Source: Sipunculus nudus (lineage: Eukaryota > Annelida > Sipuncula > Golfingiida > Sipunculidae). Taken from it: 64,000 nt of DNA. The DNA lies in NCBI GenBank assembly GCA_026874595.1, contig CM049317.1:13198882-13262881 (forward strand), in the 5' to 3' direction. Both the position numbers and the translations under genes were made by a program. Positions 25,572 to 36,679 of this stretch are shown piece by piece. The notes beneath the pieces are model-generated. The model saw nothing but the letters and a program-made list of their open reading frames with translations, had not been told where the DNA came from and ran no database searches. Position 1 is the first letter of the stretch, and the number at the start of each line of letters is the position of its first letter.

Positions 25572-25935
25572 TATTTTTTTTTATTTTGTTGGTGGAGGTA
25601 ACCACCTCCGTTTTTTAATTCAAACTAAACTACGTATATGTACATCTGCAGAATTCCATTCCGGTTTCGGAATGTACTTGACAGGGCAATATCACACGCT
25701 TTCTCTCATTTTATATCCTGGCTGTAACCAGGCCTGGTGACTACTCCACCTGCGGGCCCTAGTTGCTAATCGTCCTCAATGCTGGGCCATAACACCGATG
25801 AACCGCCGAAAGGCTCACTTGTTTGTGAGTAAAACACGGCCGTTGGGCACGGCCTTCCCATTAAGCCTGCAGAGCATCCACCCTGGGTGGGACCGACCGT
25901 GTAAAATCTCACCGCCTCTCTCCCGGCTGTGTCCT
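25572..25935 (-). mobile_element. tRNA-derived SINE family S1, copy 1 (head damaged)
   Basis: Reading the minus strand, this copy shares with 29998-30406 and 41236-41620 the body words CACCCAGGGTGG, CTGCAGGCTTAATGGG, TTTGTGAGT/CACTC, GGTGTTATGGCCCAGCA, GCAGGTGGAGTAGTCACC, GGCCTGGTTAC, CCGGAATGG and TGCAGATGTACAT. It ends in a GGAGGTGGTTACC hairpin followed by AACAAAATAAAAAAAA. The tRNA-like head (A and B boxes) is missing or rearranged beyond about 25935, so it is probably 5'-truncated. Confidence 0.75.
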
Positions 25936-27970
25936 GAGCTTGACCCTATACCACACAGACATATATTCTTCTATAGAGTTTAACCTATTGCAAGAAAAGA
26001 TAATTACTACACGGAACTGATGCATTTTGTGTCTTTTATAATTGAATAATTTGTCATTAAGTATATGTGTCTAGAGGTCTATCTGTCATCAGCCCCGCCA
26101 GTGTTGTTTGTACACGATCTGAATTCAAGGAAATGGATAACGAGCTATAGATTTCCACACGTTTATTTGCCACTTTGACCGGAGCGGGATTCCGGCTTGT
26201 TCTCTGCCGCGAGGGGCTTAATCACGGCCGAGCTGTCCAGGCATACAGATTCAAGCATTTGCGATGTACTGGGCATTGCATTTTCCTGCATTTATCAAAC
26301 CCTGTATTATTCATTCCTCGTAAAATATTTCAATTTTTCCAGGTGTCTTTTGTTTGTTTAAAAAAAAAAACCGGATGGCACAAATCAAATGTTGGAATTG
26401 ACGTTAGACAGCAGATATAATATTATGTACAATGGAAGTCTCGATTTCTCAGTTTTAGCTCGACTTCCGTTTTTTTTTTTTTAACTCTCAGTTCTGAACA
26501 AGTCAACGATGCTTTATTACTCATGATTAACAAACGTCTCCCTCAGACACACCCATTTCCACTGGTTTGTCTAACGTGAACTACAGTATACTTCCTTGAA
26601 ATAAAAATTTGATTCAAGCTATTGAAGGAATTAGCTCAAAGTGAGAAAAGATTAAAAGGTTTGTGACCACCTTGTGGCTATGTTTCCCAAAAGTTAGTTC
26701 ACACCATCATTCACCTTGTATCCTCGAATTTTCTAACGTTATCCTTAAGGGATAAAATTGGATCTGTAGAGGCTATCCCCAGTCGAAAAGATCTTGGATC
26801 TCAAGGTGAAATAAAAGTCTAGCCAGGTTTTTTCTAGCCTAGCCTGTATTAAGAACTCCAGTGTTTAAATGCCCTGCACACAGTGGCGTTAATTTGTCTT
26901 CAAGGATGGGGGATGAATCGCAAGCGTGGAAGTGTAATATCAAAGTTCTAACATCCTTTTATAAACACACATACACACACATATATATATGTCTGTTTAA
27001 CACATTTAAAAAATATAACAATTAAGTATACGTTTTAAAAAATAAGGTTTATGTTTCAAGGACAGCTGAATTATTTACCATGATATATAAACAATATTTC
27101 ATATCGTAAGAACCCAGATATTGAACCAACGTCTATAATTCTAATTGTTAAAACATTTAATTTCCAATATATATATATAAATGTTATTCTCTGGAGGGGT
27201 GGGGGTATTACATTGACCACCCCCCCCCCCCCCCCCTTGCTAAAAGGGGGAAATATGTATTTACGTCCTTGGACACAGAGAAAAAAAAATGGAAGCAAAG
27301 TGAATATTTAATCTTCGAAAAAATAAAACGACGGTGTCAATATATTTAATTATAATAATTTTACACGTCTTTGTAAAATATTAGAGTAACTTATCTTCTA
27401 CCCTTAACAGTGTAGAGGAAATTTTCAGAAAAAAAACTAGGCCCGTAACAATTCCGGACACGTGTACCACCCCCAAATCAGCCTTGCAAAACACCCAGAT
27501 AAAGAAACTACTGCTGAAATATTGAGCGTTTTGGCTGGCTGGGGAGTCCTTTTATGTTACTTGCAATGGCTTGATTGAACCATGGACGCCAACGACTAAA
27601 AGCTAAATGTTAGACCGGCTGGAGAGCTTCCCGGACTGAATATAACGACCTCTCGCCTTCTGAGCACGAAAGCTTAGTGTTATTATGGTAATTTTATTAC
27701 AAGAAAGATACAAGGAATTTAGAATATCAGAGCTTATGAAATCAGATATATTTTTATACTTCCAAAAAGGGGCCAGGGAATTACCTATGATCTAAATTTT
27801 ACGATTTAGATTTTATTTGACCTGCTCACCCAATGATCCAATGACACCGTATTTTAAGGTTTATTTCAATTAAAACATTAAATGTATGGAATTTAATACT
27901 AATGTATTGTATTTCGTTTATTTTATCATTTGATCACATGAAGAATTATAGATTACAATAAATTTATTTC
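25936..27970. other. no gene seen; simple-sequence tracts
   Basis: A poly-A tract (26358-26369) and poly-T tract (26471-26482), a CA/TA tract (about 26965-26990) and a 17-base C run (27220-27236) preceded by G-rich sequence on the same strand. No protein domain recognised in the short frames. Confidence 0.45.
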
Positions 27971-27975
<5 letters not shown>

Positions 27976-28028
<53 letters not shown>

Positions 28029-28100
28029 GTATCTATCTAATTATCTATCCATATATATATATATATGTAAATATATACACATGTATAAATATATATATAG

Positions 28101-28174
<74 letters not shown>
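27976..28174. repeat. interrupted (AT)n microsatellite
   Basis: Two long AT tracts (27976-28025 and about 28106-28174) separated by ATCT/ATAC-rich degenerate repeats. The apparent Tyr-Ile frames on both strands are artefacts. Confidence 0.95.
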
Positions 28175-28176
<2 letters not shown>

Positions 28177-29214
28177 TTTCAAAATGCAACGGGGGTAAAT
28201 TGAGGTAATAACTATATTTCTTTATCATTTGTTCGTCAAATTATTGAATACAGAATATTTCGTTTGCATTTGGAACGGGCCTTAAACATGAGTTTTATGA
28301 TAAATTTGATTAACCCCTTTATACAAATACTGGCATGATATTGGAAAACCACCATCGATCACTGTAAAGATAATTGGCACATAACTACGTGGCTCACCAT
28401 GCCTCAGACTTCTTAACGTCTCAGTTTGAAAAAGACAACCTCACACTTGATTTCACATTAACACAAATCGTATAGAATCACGACTGATATATCAGAAGTC
28501 AAGTTTTCTTCTGGAACCGAGACGAGTTGAGAGCTGATTCAGTTATGAAAACGGTAGAAACATCTGTCTAATTCAACTTTGCATCTTGTAACAAGTACAT
28601 TTCAATTTTCACGAAGGATCCGCCCAGCCGGGACGTGATGTCAAGTAATAGGCCGCTGATGAAGCGACTTATGTTTACTCGTGTCTTTCGCTTATAGAGT
28701 TTAGGTACAATGTAAAATATTTGCAAAGACAGTATTAGATGCTTTTACCTGTTTATCTTTGTCCAAGTTAGCTAGAGGAAGAACTCAATTGCACGAAATT
28801 CTTCAGTAACAGATCAATTAAGACACGAAACCCGTCTGTTTACTTTGTAATGCCAGTTCTCTCGTGACAATGTTCTGCTAAAAAGCACTCACGGCAAACA
28901 TGAACACACATGATCATTACAATTATTTCGAAGATTATTAACGTAATATACGTTCAACGTTTCATGCTTACTCCTAATCTGACCTCGCTTTGAAAAATTA
29001 ACAATTATTAGTGTTACTATTTATTACTACCTTGTTCAAGGAATGCTTAAGAGGATTATTGGCTTGCGCCATGTCATGACATTGCACTTTACTCAATTGA
29101 AGATTACTTAGGCGACTGTTAAATGGGGCTTTTCCGATATCTTAAATCTATTAACTAAAGATGATCCCTTGAATCTTTTATGATCCCATTCCACAGAGGC
29201 TCCTTGTTTGTTTT
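28175..29214. other. no gene seen
   Basis: Ordinary AT-rich sequence; no motif or repeat recognised. Confidence 0.5.
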
Positions 29215-29345
29215 ATATATCCAGTGATTGTAATATGAGGAGGGACGCCAAAATAATCTTGACATATTCAACAAGGACATCTTGCGGTAAGTCAGATGAA
29301 CTAGAGTTTTGTAGAGGGTGACCTTTCAGCTTCCGCACATAAGCA
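29215..29345 (-). repeat. dispersed repeat family A, copy 3 (inverted)
   Basis: The reverse complement aligns with 21237-21360: GGAAGCTGAAAGGTCA, CTCTAGTTCATCTGACTT, GTCCTTGTTGAATATGTC and ATTATTTTGGCGTCCCTCC. Confidence 0.6.
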
Positions 29346-29717
29346 AACTAACCACCGGATGTTACATGTGATTTTTTTTGTTTGCCAACCTTTGCACGTA
29401 TACCGTGTTTACCAATACCTTGTAAATAATCAAGCTTATACATATTTCAAATGGCAGTTATAAGAAATGTTCTTAACAGAAATTACGTGTACCTACAGTT
29501 CATTAATTTACAAACAGAGTAAGCCAGAAATAACAATTTATATATACAAACAAGGTATAGATGAACGGCTGGCTTAACTTGAAATAAGGTGAAGCAAATA
29601 AATGTTTCCCTTTTCGCCTTTCGAGCACATTGTATGGTCAGCATTTTAACTTTGGTCTATATACGTTTTCTAGGTCCTGAGAACATGTACACTGAGACAT
29701 AATTTGCGTTAATCACA

Positions 29718-29960
29718 TGGCTGGGCAGTCAGTGGTAACAAGCTCGGCTCTCTCACTTGGCCATCCGGGTTCGATTCCCGGCGTAGCTATGAGAGTGGGT
29801 TGTAGGCATCCAAGGTAGGTTGTTTTCTCTGGGTCCTCCTGTTTCCTCCATTGCCAGAGACTACAGAATGACACCATCTAAGCCATGGACAGTGCATAGA
29901 ATATGTTATATAACTTTTTGTCATTCAATGTAAAATCAAAGCAAGTTTGAAGTTTACCCA
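29718..29960 (+). mobile_element. tRNA-derived SINE, family S2
   Basis: The first 73 bp look like a tRNA: an A-box-like CAGTGGTAACAAGC, and a near-perfect B box GGTTCGATTCC (29769-29779) in a GCCGGG-type T-arm context. The acceptor ends (GGCTGGG against CGTAGCT) do not pair, so it is not a working tRNA gene. The body contains GTTTTCTCTGGGTCCTCC and TTTCCTCC, pyrimidine-rich words I associate with conserved central domains of animal SINEs (I cannot verify which superfamily), then GACACCATCTAAGCC and a weak AT-rich tail. It lies next to, and opposite in orientation to, an S1 SINE. Confidence 0.7.
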
Positions 29961-29997
29961 CAATGCAAGGAAACCGTTGTTTATTTCCTAACACAGC

Positions 29998-30406
29998 TTT
30001 TTTTGGTGGAGGTTACCGCCTCCATTTTTTATTCTGTTTTTACCTAAGTCTTAACATAGCTATGTACCTCTGCAGAGTCCAATTTTCGGTTTGGAACTAC
30101 GTGACAGTCACTGGCATCTTGTCATTTCATTTCATAGAGTCACCCAGGCCCCGTATCCACCGCACCTGCAAGTCGTGGATGTGTACTCACTTATATTGCT
30201 GGGCCACCACCCCGAGAAACCCCCTTAAGACACACTCGCATGGGTGTGACACACGACTTTGAGGGCACAGCCTTCCCATTAACCCGCAGAACATTCACCC
30301 TGGGTTTTTGCCGACCCTATAATATTTGAACGGCCTCGGCTGGGATTTGTACTCACGACCTCCAGGCTTTGAGTCCTTTGCTCCTCCAGAGCGAAGATGC
30401 CGGTCT
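29998..30406 (-). mobile_element. tRNA-derived SINE family S1, copy 2 (near full length)
   Basis: On the minus strand it starts ACCGGCATCTTCGCTCTGG, then the A-box region GGAGCAAAGGACTCAAAGCC, B-box region CGTGAGTACAAATCCC, body words CACCCAGGGTGAATGTTCTG and TTAATGGGAAGGCTGTGCCC, GGCCTGGGTGAC, TCCAAACCG, CTGCAGAGGTACAT, and ends in the GGAGGCGGTAACC hairpin plus a short A-rich tail. About 409 bp, matching the plus-strand copy at 41236-41620. Confidence 0.8.
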
Positions 30407-30526
30407 TTATGAAAATTGAATTTGAAATATTCGCTTGCATTCCGCGAGCATTCCCGCTGTTTGCCTTCTTTGATCAACTGTTAACAAAAGCACATTTATA
30501 GCTTGGTTCATACTGCCAAACGGTCA

Positions 30527-30643
30527 TTACTATTATTATTATTATAAAATAATAATAATTTTAATAATGTTAATAATAATAACAATTATTTTATTATTAT
30601 GTAATATTTTTGTTTAAATTCAGAGTAAATAAGCGTGTTTCCG

Positions 30644-30698
<55 letters not shown>

Positions 30699-30875
30699 CT
30701 TCGAGTCAAGTTTGACAAAATATCGCAAAATATTAATTAGAAATCGCAAAACATAATATGTGAATGCCGAATCGCGATATACCAATATATCGATTAAATC
30801 GCGCACCCCTTATTACGTGTAGTATTATTATTATCAGTAGTAGTAGTAGTAGTTGTTGTTGTTGTAGTAGTCGTA
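30527..30875. repeat. cluster of ATT, AT and AGT microsatellites
   Basis: ATT/AAT repeats at 30527-30600, a pure AT tract at about 30645-30697, degenerate TATCGCG/ATCGAT sequence at 30700-30810, and AGT/TTG trinucleotides at 30827-30875. The middle part resembles the cryptic repeat at 10117-10245. Confidence 0.85.
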
Positions 30876-31844
30876 CTAATAAGAGAAGCAGTAGTGGTAG
30901 TAATCACTTAATTTTCTGTATACGCTTTAAATATTAATGAATATAATTAAGCCCTGTCTCTGTTTGCTTGAATGCCAGTTTGTACAAAGAACTTTTTGTT
31001 CTGTTCTGATCTGAAACGACTTCAGAAACTGAAATTTATATAAAGTCCTTTTACGTGTAATCCATGTATCAGTTTCCCAACTACTAGGCCAACTAAAATG
31101 CCAAGATCATCAATACCTCTTAGTTAGGATCGCCATTGATATACATTAAACTAAGCACAACGATTAAATATTCCTCAAGCATATATCCCTCCTATGTATA
31201 ATTTACATAAATAATACATAACTACATAGATCAGATCGTCAGTTAGATAAAAGCATCAATGACATGTCGTCTGCTCAAGCGTGAGCTGAAAACGAGGCAG
31301 TCTTTTCAATGCACCAGAAACACCGGAATACTTGGAATTTCTGACGAATGCTTAGGATTCTTGCGCAGTCCATGGCTGTACATACCGCACCGAGGGCCCC
31401 CTGTAACCTCCAGTACCCTACCTTTGACGGCACCTTAATACAGGTATCTTGTATTAATTTCAAGAGCCCTCCGCGAGAGGTATTAATTTGCCGCTAGGCG
31501 GCTTCTCTGCCTAGAGACGAGGCCAAAGAAAAACTATGTTACCAGAGAACGGTTGTTTTTGGCGTTTTGCTGCATTTATGAAATTCTTTGCATTGACCAG
31601 CGTCGCGCCAAAGGATATATATTTATCATTATAACTTTCATGTTGGCCGACAAACGCGTGGCTGCTACTTCATATTCTTGTAAACTGGGATTGAAAGGAT
31701 TAGATTTGGCCAATTATCTAATAACACATGTGCTTCCCCGTTAGCTGGTTTGACTGGAAACAAATTTACATGATTTTTATTCAATTTTTTTCGAAGGTTA
31801 CATAAAAGGAAAGTTACAGAAATTGTTAAAAGGCAAATGGATTA
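30876..31844. other. no gene seen
   Basis: Includes a slightly GC-richer 62-codon minus-strand frame (31275-31463) with a Cys-rich C-terminal half; no family recognised. Treat as noncoding unless transcripts say otherwise. Confidence 0.4.
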
Positions 31845-32152
31845 GGCAAAAAAAGGTATGGTTCTCAGGCACTTTTTTCACAAATTAGTGCGGACGGGCG
31901 ATTTTCTTTTTAACTGTTGTTTGTATGTTTCGATAAAAATATCATATTCTCTCTAGGAAAAGCATGATAATAACAGAATATTTTTGCTGAACAGGTAAGA
32001 GCGCTACATAACAAAGGAAATCCTATCAAAATTGTATTATTTTATCTTCTTGAAAGATGAAAATCAAATAAAAATTCTTGATGGGTGGGGGGTGGGGGGG
32101 GGGGTTAAAATTGACGCGGGCGATGCCTGATAATCATATACCTTTTTTGGCC
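31845..32152 (+). mobile_element. Harbinger-like MITE family M1, copy 1
   Basis: Starts GGCAAAAAAAGGTATGG, continues TTCTCAGGCAC, and ends with a diverged inverted copy (ATGCCTGATAATCATATACC...GGCC). Left flank TTA; right flank TTT, close to the TTA target site of PIF/Harbinger elements. The interior (TTTCGATAAAAATATCAT, AAAGCATGATAA, ACATAACAAAGGAAA, TTATCTTCTTGAAAG) recurs at 60079-60303 and, inverted, at 59163-59505. A GT-interrupted G run sits near the right end. No coding capacity. Confidence 0.75.
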
Positions 32153-32689
32153 TTTACATGTTTTGTATTCTTTATTATTTCGAATTAGGGCAACTTTTTT
32201 GTTCCCACATGTATAAATGTTTGACTTTGGTGCTGGTTTCCGCCCTCTAAGATTTTCCATGTGCACCGCTGACAGTTGTTATCTAAATTCAGCCGACTTT
32301 GCCGGAGCTGTCAGCGCTGACCTGTAATGCACTCATAGAGTTTCTGTAAATGTGACATATCTCTTGGCATGAATTAATGTGCTTGAATACCACACTCTGA
32401 AATTTCATCATGATCACAGTAATATTTTGGATCTGGTGATCCACAATGTCGGCGAAGGCATGCGGTCTGTAGGTAGTTTCTAAAGTTCATGTTTTTAAGA
32501 CATTTTTCTAAAATTTGTATTAATACCTTTAAAACTGTAAAATGCATTTAGGCCCTGCTTTTCCAGTATACCAAAATCATTTTAAAACCATCTCTCCTCT
32601 TCGCAGCATGTTTCTTTTTCTTTTATTATATGTTTTCTGGAAGAAAAAGTCTCTGTATTTTTTATTGCTGGTTCTCTAAGCACCATACA
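32153..32689. other. no gene seen
   Basis: AT-rich, nothing recognised. Confidence 0.45.
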
Positions 32690-32995
32690 CATCTGCATTG
32701 ATGGCAAGACAAAAACAAACATTTATGCAAGAGTCAAACAGCCGCTGTGACCACCGCACTTGTGGGTCCTGGGTGTTAAATTATCCTCATCACTGGGTCA
32801 TAACACCGTGTAACCAAGAAAGCGCACTCGAGTGGCACACGACGGTGGGGTACAGTTTACCTATTAAGTGGGTGCATGTACCACCCTGGGTCGGGGCCGA
32901 CCCTGAAAATATTCCCTCTCCCCGCTGAGATTTGAATTCAAGATCTCCAAGATATAGGTTCTGTGTTCTTCCCCTAGACCTAAGAAGTCGGTATA
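32690..32995 (-). mobile_element. tRNA-derived SINE family S1, copy 3 (diverged)
   Basis: On the minus strand: ACCGACTTCTTAGGTCTAGG, GAACACAGAACC, CTTGAATTCAAATCTCAGC (B-box region), then ACCCAGGGTGGTACATG, TTAATAGGTAAACTG, GTGTGCCACTCGAGTGCGC, GGTGTTATGACCCAGTG and CCACAAGTGCGGTGG, collinear with the other S1 copies. The 3' third is diverged or replaced; ATGCAGATGTGTATGG near 32690 may be the remnant of the TGCAGATGTACAT block. Confidence 0.7.
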
Positions 32996-32999
32996 CTTT

Positions 33000-33501
33000 A
33001 AAAATTCTTTAAAACATTCCCTTGAAAACGAAGTCCGCTTGATGCGCTCACTGATCAACTGTTTATAAACATATTCAAATTTGTTATGAAATTATTAATT
33101 GTTTTCTGGTGCATCTGATCAATTAGAGATTACGTCAGAGTGAACATAGCTAAGCCCGCCGCTACAGGCAATGGTTGTGCATTTAATAATTGTAGGGACA
33201 ATATGTGATTTAATGAACCTGTACAAGTGCAGGACAGCTGCTGTTCCATCAAAATAGTAAAGAAAAAAACCAGAATTTGAAATCTAACCCCTATCTTATA
33301 TTATAATTGCGTTGGCGTCATTTAATGCGAGACGGGGATATGCCCCCCCCCCCCACCTCACCCCCCACGTTTTGAGGAGCATACCGTGTTTGGCTTATGA
33401 ATAAAATGATTTTTTTTTTTTAAGTTATTCTTTGAATCCATGAAAACATAAGTGTAACAATATATAAAAACGTGTAACAATTTTGCAAAATTTCTCAACT
33501 A
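33000..33501. other. no gene seen
   Basis: Includes a 12-base C run (33343-33354) and a T run (33411-33421); otherwise unremarkable. Confidence 0.45.
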
Positions 33502-33685
33502 CAATAAAACCTGTGTATTGAGACCACCCTTGGGACTCACAAAAAGTGATCTTGATTCAGAGGTGGTCTTATTATTAATAGGCAGGTGAGTTATAACCAA
33601 TGCGAATGCTTTTGGTTCACCCAAGATTATTCTTACTAATCAGGTGGTCATACTAGACAGGTGGTCTTTCAGACAAGTTCCACTG
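33502..33685. mobile_element. pogo/Tigger-like MITE, 184 bp
   Basis: Flanked by TA on both sides (33500-33501 and 33686-33687). The right terminus read inward is CAGTGGAACTTGTCTGAA then GACCACC; the left is CAATAAAACCTGTGTATTG then GACCACC. The subterminal pattern (CTTGGGACT, AAAGTGATCTTGATT, AGGTGGTCTT) parallels that of the larger element at 19821-20706, so this is a shorter, internally deleted relative. Confidence 0.75.
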
Positions 33686-33687
33686 TA

Positions 33688-34109
33688 TTAGTGTATTGTA
33701 GTCTATAGATAATACCAAAAATGTGAATTCGCTCGTCTGTTCCTGGCACTATCTGCTGACTAGAAATTAAGAAAATAGGAAGTACTGTCTTGTCCATATG
33801 ACACAAAATCTTATGAATCTTGCTTTTCCGATTGTAAAAAGTTTTTTTTTTTGTACACGATTGTCCTTGCAAAATATGTGCACAATCTTATTAAGCACGC
33901 AACATCAATTATCTTTCGTGATAAAGGAAAACGTATTCACGTAATTTCATGATGCTGCATGGTTATATAACACGATCGCTCTAATATATTAAAATGTACT
34001 AAATAAACGCCGTCCTCGACAATGGACAGAGTTCAGTCACGTACACATTCCTGATTTTTGTCTTCCATTTTTGTCTGACTTCCATGGCCATAGCAATATC
34101 TTACACAAC
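33688..34109. other. no gene seen
   Basis: AT-rich sequence without recognised features. Confidence 0.45.
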
Positions 34110-34352
34110 ATTTTCCGTAAAAAATTTTCCTGAAACATTTTGCATCGCATATTTCTAGAATAATTTTTTTTTATTTAAATATTACTTCACATATACCTTG
34201 AAACATATTCGATCTTCGCATATCCCTTTAAACATGTTGCTTCTAATATTTCTCGAAACAGATTTCCTTAATCATATTCCTTCACAAATTTCTTGAAAAG
34301 TATTCCTTTACGAATGTCTTGAAAAATATTTCTTCCGATATTTCTCGAAACA
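34110..34352. repeat. degenerate tandem repeat, period about 26-32 bp
   Basis: The words CTTGAAA/CTCGAAACA, ATATTC/ATTTC and CCTT recur seven or so times at roughly regular spacing up to the AT microsatellite that follows. Divergence is high and the period is not exact. Confidence 0.5.
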
Positions 34353-34356
34353 CGAC

Positions 34357-34358
<2 letters not shown>

Positions 34359-34422
<64 letters not shown>
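34359..34422. repeat. (AT)n microsatellite, about 32 units
   Basis: A pure AT tract directly after the degenerate tandem repeat. Confidence 0.95.
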
Positions 34423-34426
<4 letters not shown>

Positions 34427-34758
34427 GTATATGCAAAATGTGTCGGAAAGAACACAGTTATAGCTTTGCTAATTCAAAGTGGCAATTATATGTCTTTCAG
34501 TAAAGTTATTGTCTGCTAAAAATGTTTACATTGGCTGCTTTTGCTACAGCTGGTTTTGCATTTAGCAAGTGAACCGATTCAGAGAATTAATATACGGGAC
34601 ATGCGTTGAGACAAATTGCGTTGCCTTTTGTCATCCACGCAGCTTGCGAATTCCAAAGTTCGCGTCAATACTGTTTTTAAAGCTACGATTTCTGGATTAC
34701 ATGTAGATTGATTTTTAGAATTTTATTTTTTATAGGCTATACATTTTGTGATCTTGAA

Positions 34759-34759
<1 letters not shown>

Positions 34760-34838
<79 letters not shown>
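34760..34838. repeat. (ATT)n microsatellite
   Basis: A long ATT tract with a single one-base interruption near 34790 that shifts the phase. Confidence 0.95.
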
Positions 34839-36189
34839 CAGTGTACATTAGCGCAAAGCAACTGAACAAACATTTAAATTCATTTTTCTTAATCGTAAGT
34901 GTATGTAAGACAAGGAAACTATTTACCTCCATTCGGTGTATTGACAACTGTTTCACCAATCAAAGGATGAAGAGAGCCGTGGGTGTACTTTTTTGCAATG
35001 ACGACAGTACAAAGATTCTCTACAATGATTGAACCCTAAGTGCCAAACAAGTTAAAGAATGCTACGAGAAAACTCAATAAACGGGTCAGGTTATTATATC
35101 CAAAGAATTAATTTCATCTTTATTAATTCTCCCATCACAAATTCTTATTAATATAAGTGATTGCTTATATTGTAATAACCTGTTCGGTTGAGACAAATAT
35201 AGTCACGATTTGTATTGAATGGGGAATTTCGATAATGGATAGATATTAGAACTAACTGGCTCACATGCCAATTGCCTAGATGTATTGTTCGGTGCTGAGA
35301 AGCAGTGAACAGAATACATCCTCTTTTATTCTCTTACAACAAAAATTCCGGGTATATACTTCAATGACAACACAAAGCTGGTGGGTTTTATTTTAAAAAT
35401 ACAAACTAATTGTTCTCTTCAGTTATGACGTCACAATCCTTACAGTTTGTGCATGTAAGTAGGATAAAGGGACGCTCTGACTTCCAAGAATTGATGGCCC
35501 CCTGCGTCGCGAATTCATAATTTTTGGGTCACTGGGTCGAAAAATTGTGTAAGCCGATGTACTTGTTAAAGTGAATACACTACCCAGCAGGCTACTCAGG
35601 CTAGTAAACCTTACTCATGTCGGACACTATCCATTATCAGGGAGCCAAAATGGCGCTGGTGTGCCAAAACATTACGTTTGGGATACATCGGCGATCATAT
35701 TCGCGGAAATAACGAGGGGTTATGAGTATGCGATATTACGCTGACAGCACTTTTGAACAGTTTGTTGGCTACCCTGACTTGATTTTCTGCGATCCGATTG
35801 CGTTTCGTTCAGAAATTTGGAACATGTTCTAACATTTACGTCTACTTTTTCGACTCATGAAAATGCAGCTCAATGTTGCGTACGCATATCGCTACTAGGG
35901 GTGTATCCCAGATTTAGTAAAAGGAGAGGTCAAACCCAGGAGGACTAATGATAGAACCTAAAAAAAAGAGACCCCAAGGTCATGAAAAAATGGGGGGGGG
36001 GGGGCTCTGGGCTGCTCAACCTAGTCTGAAGCCGGAAATAAAAAAAATGGGCTAATGAAAAAGGGGGGTCCGGACCCCCTGGACCTCTCCCTAACCTCTT
36101 GGGGAAAAATCGTTACCTGTACAACCGGCTGAAAGCGGCGGTGTTTAGTTGCGTGCGGACGTGTGGTGTATATATACGCAGCCTCGGAT
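34839..36189. other. no gene seen; hairpins and G run
   Basis: Contains a nested inverted-repeat structure at 35087-35182, a YY1-like CAAAATGGCG at about 35645-35654, a 13-base G run (35992-36004) and a perfect 16-bp palindrome GGGGGTCCGGACCCCC (36064-36079). The segment 35895-36110 has the look of a transposon or SINE remnant (GGAGAGGTC at about 35924 and its inverse GACCTCTCC at about 36082), but termini cannot be fixed. Confidence 0.4.
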
Positions 36190-36679
36190 TCCAACCCCTA
36201 TCTCACTGAGATGCGACTGTTGACGGCTAATTTGAGCTACAAAATTGTAGAAAAGAAAAGACGCCAAGTAGCGACATTTTTTTCCATGGAATCATGTAAC
36301 TCGTACTTACGAATGTCGCACGAACTCCTGATGATGTTCTTCGGGAGTTGGCATACCTATCTTGCGACTGACGTTCGCGCGAAATTGCCAACCCCTCACA
36401 AAATTGTCTCGCTCTACCTGACTCAACGAAACTTAAGTTAGAAGGGTGCGAAACGGGTTGAATACACCCGTGACGAATCTGTGACTCTTAAGAGAGAAAA
36501 TTTGTCGCACGATTAGTTTAACACGTTCAAAATTCCAGCGACACGATATCGAGGCCCTGCGACTCGCGCGAGGAAACTTAGAAGCCAGGTTTACATTTGA
36601 TACATTTTGGAAACTCTCTTGCGAATGCCATTCGCATTCAATCCCCAACAGTCGCACTCAAGTGAGATAGAGGGTTGTA
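36190..36679. mobile_element. foldback/MITE element rich in GCGAC motifs
   Basis: The ends form an inverted repeat of about 35 bp: left CCAACCCCTATCTCACT then GATGCGACTGTTG; right, inverted, ACAACCCTCTATCTCACT then GAGTGCGACTGTTG. Inside, GCGAC/GTCGC occurs at least eight times in both orientations (for example 36211, 36269, 36316, 36362, 36501, 36537, 36557, 36650), as expected of transposase-binding subterminal repeats. A clear target duplication was not found and no other copy is in the window. Frames covering it on both strands (36163-36441 and 36433-36657) are by-products. Confidence 0.65.

Noticed and set aside
25798-25983. 61-codon plus-strand frame
   Set aside because: It lies in the minus-strand SINE copy; SINE bodies often contain such chance frames. 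The same holds for frames at 29963-30262, 30295-30477, 32698-32928 and 32864-33058.
27971-28228. Tyr-Ile repeat proteins on both strands
   Set aside because: They are translations of AT dinucleotide tracts; the same applies at 10654, 34359, 42250 and 42480.
29718-29790. functional tRNA gene
   Set aside because: The A and B boxes are present but the acceptor stem does not pair, and the sequence continues into a SINE body.
36163-36657. two adjoining frames on opposite strands
   Set aside because: Both cover the inverted-repeat foldback element, whose low stop-codon content accounts for them.
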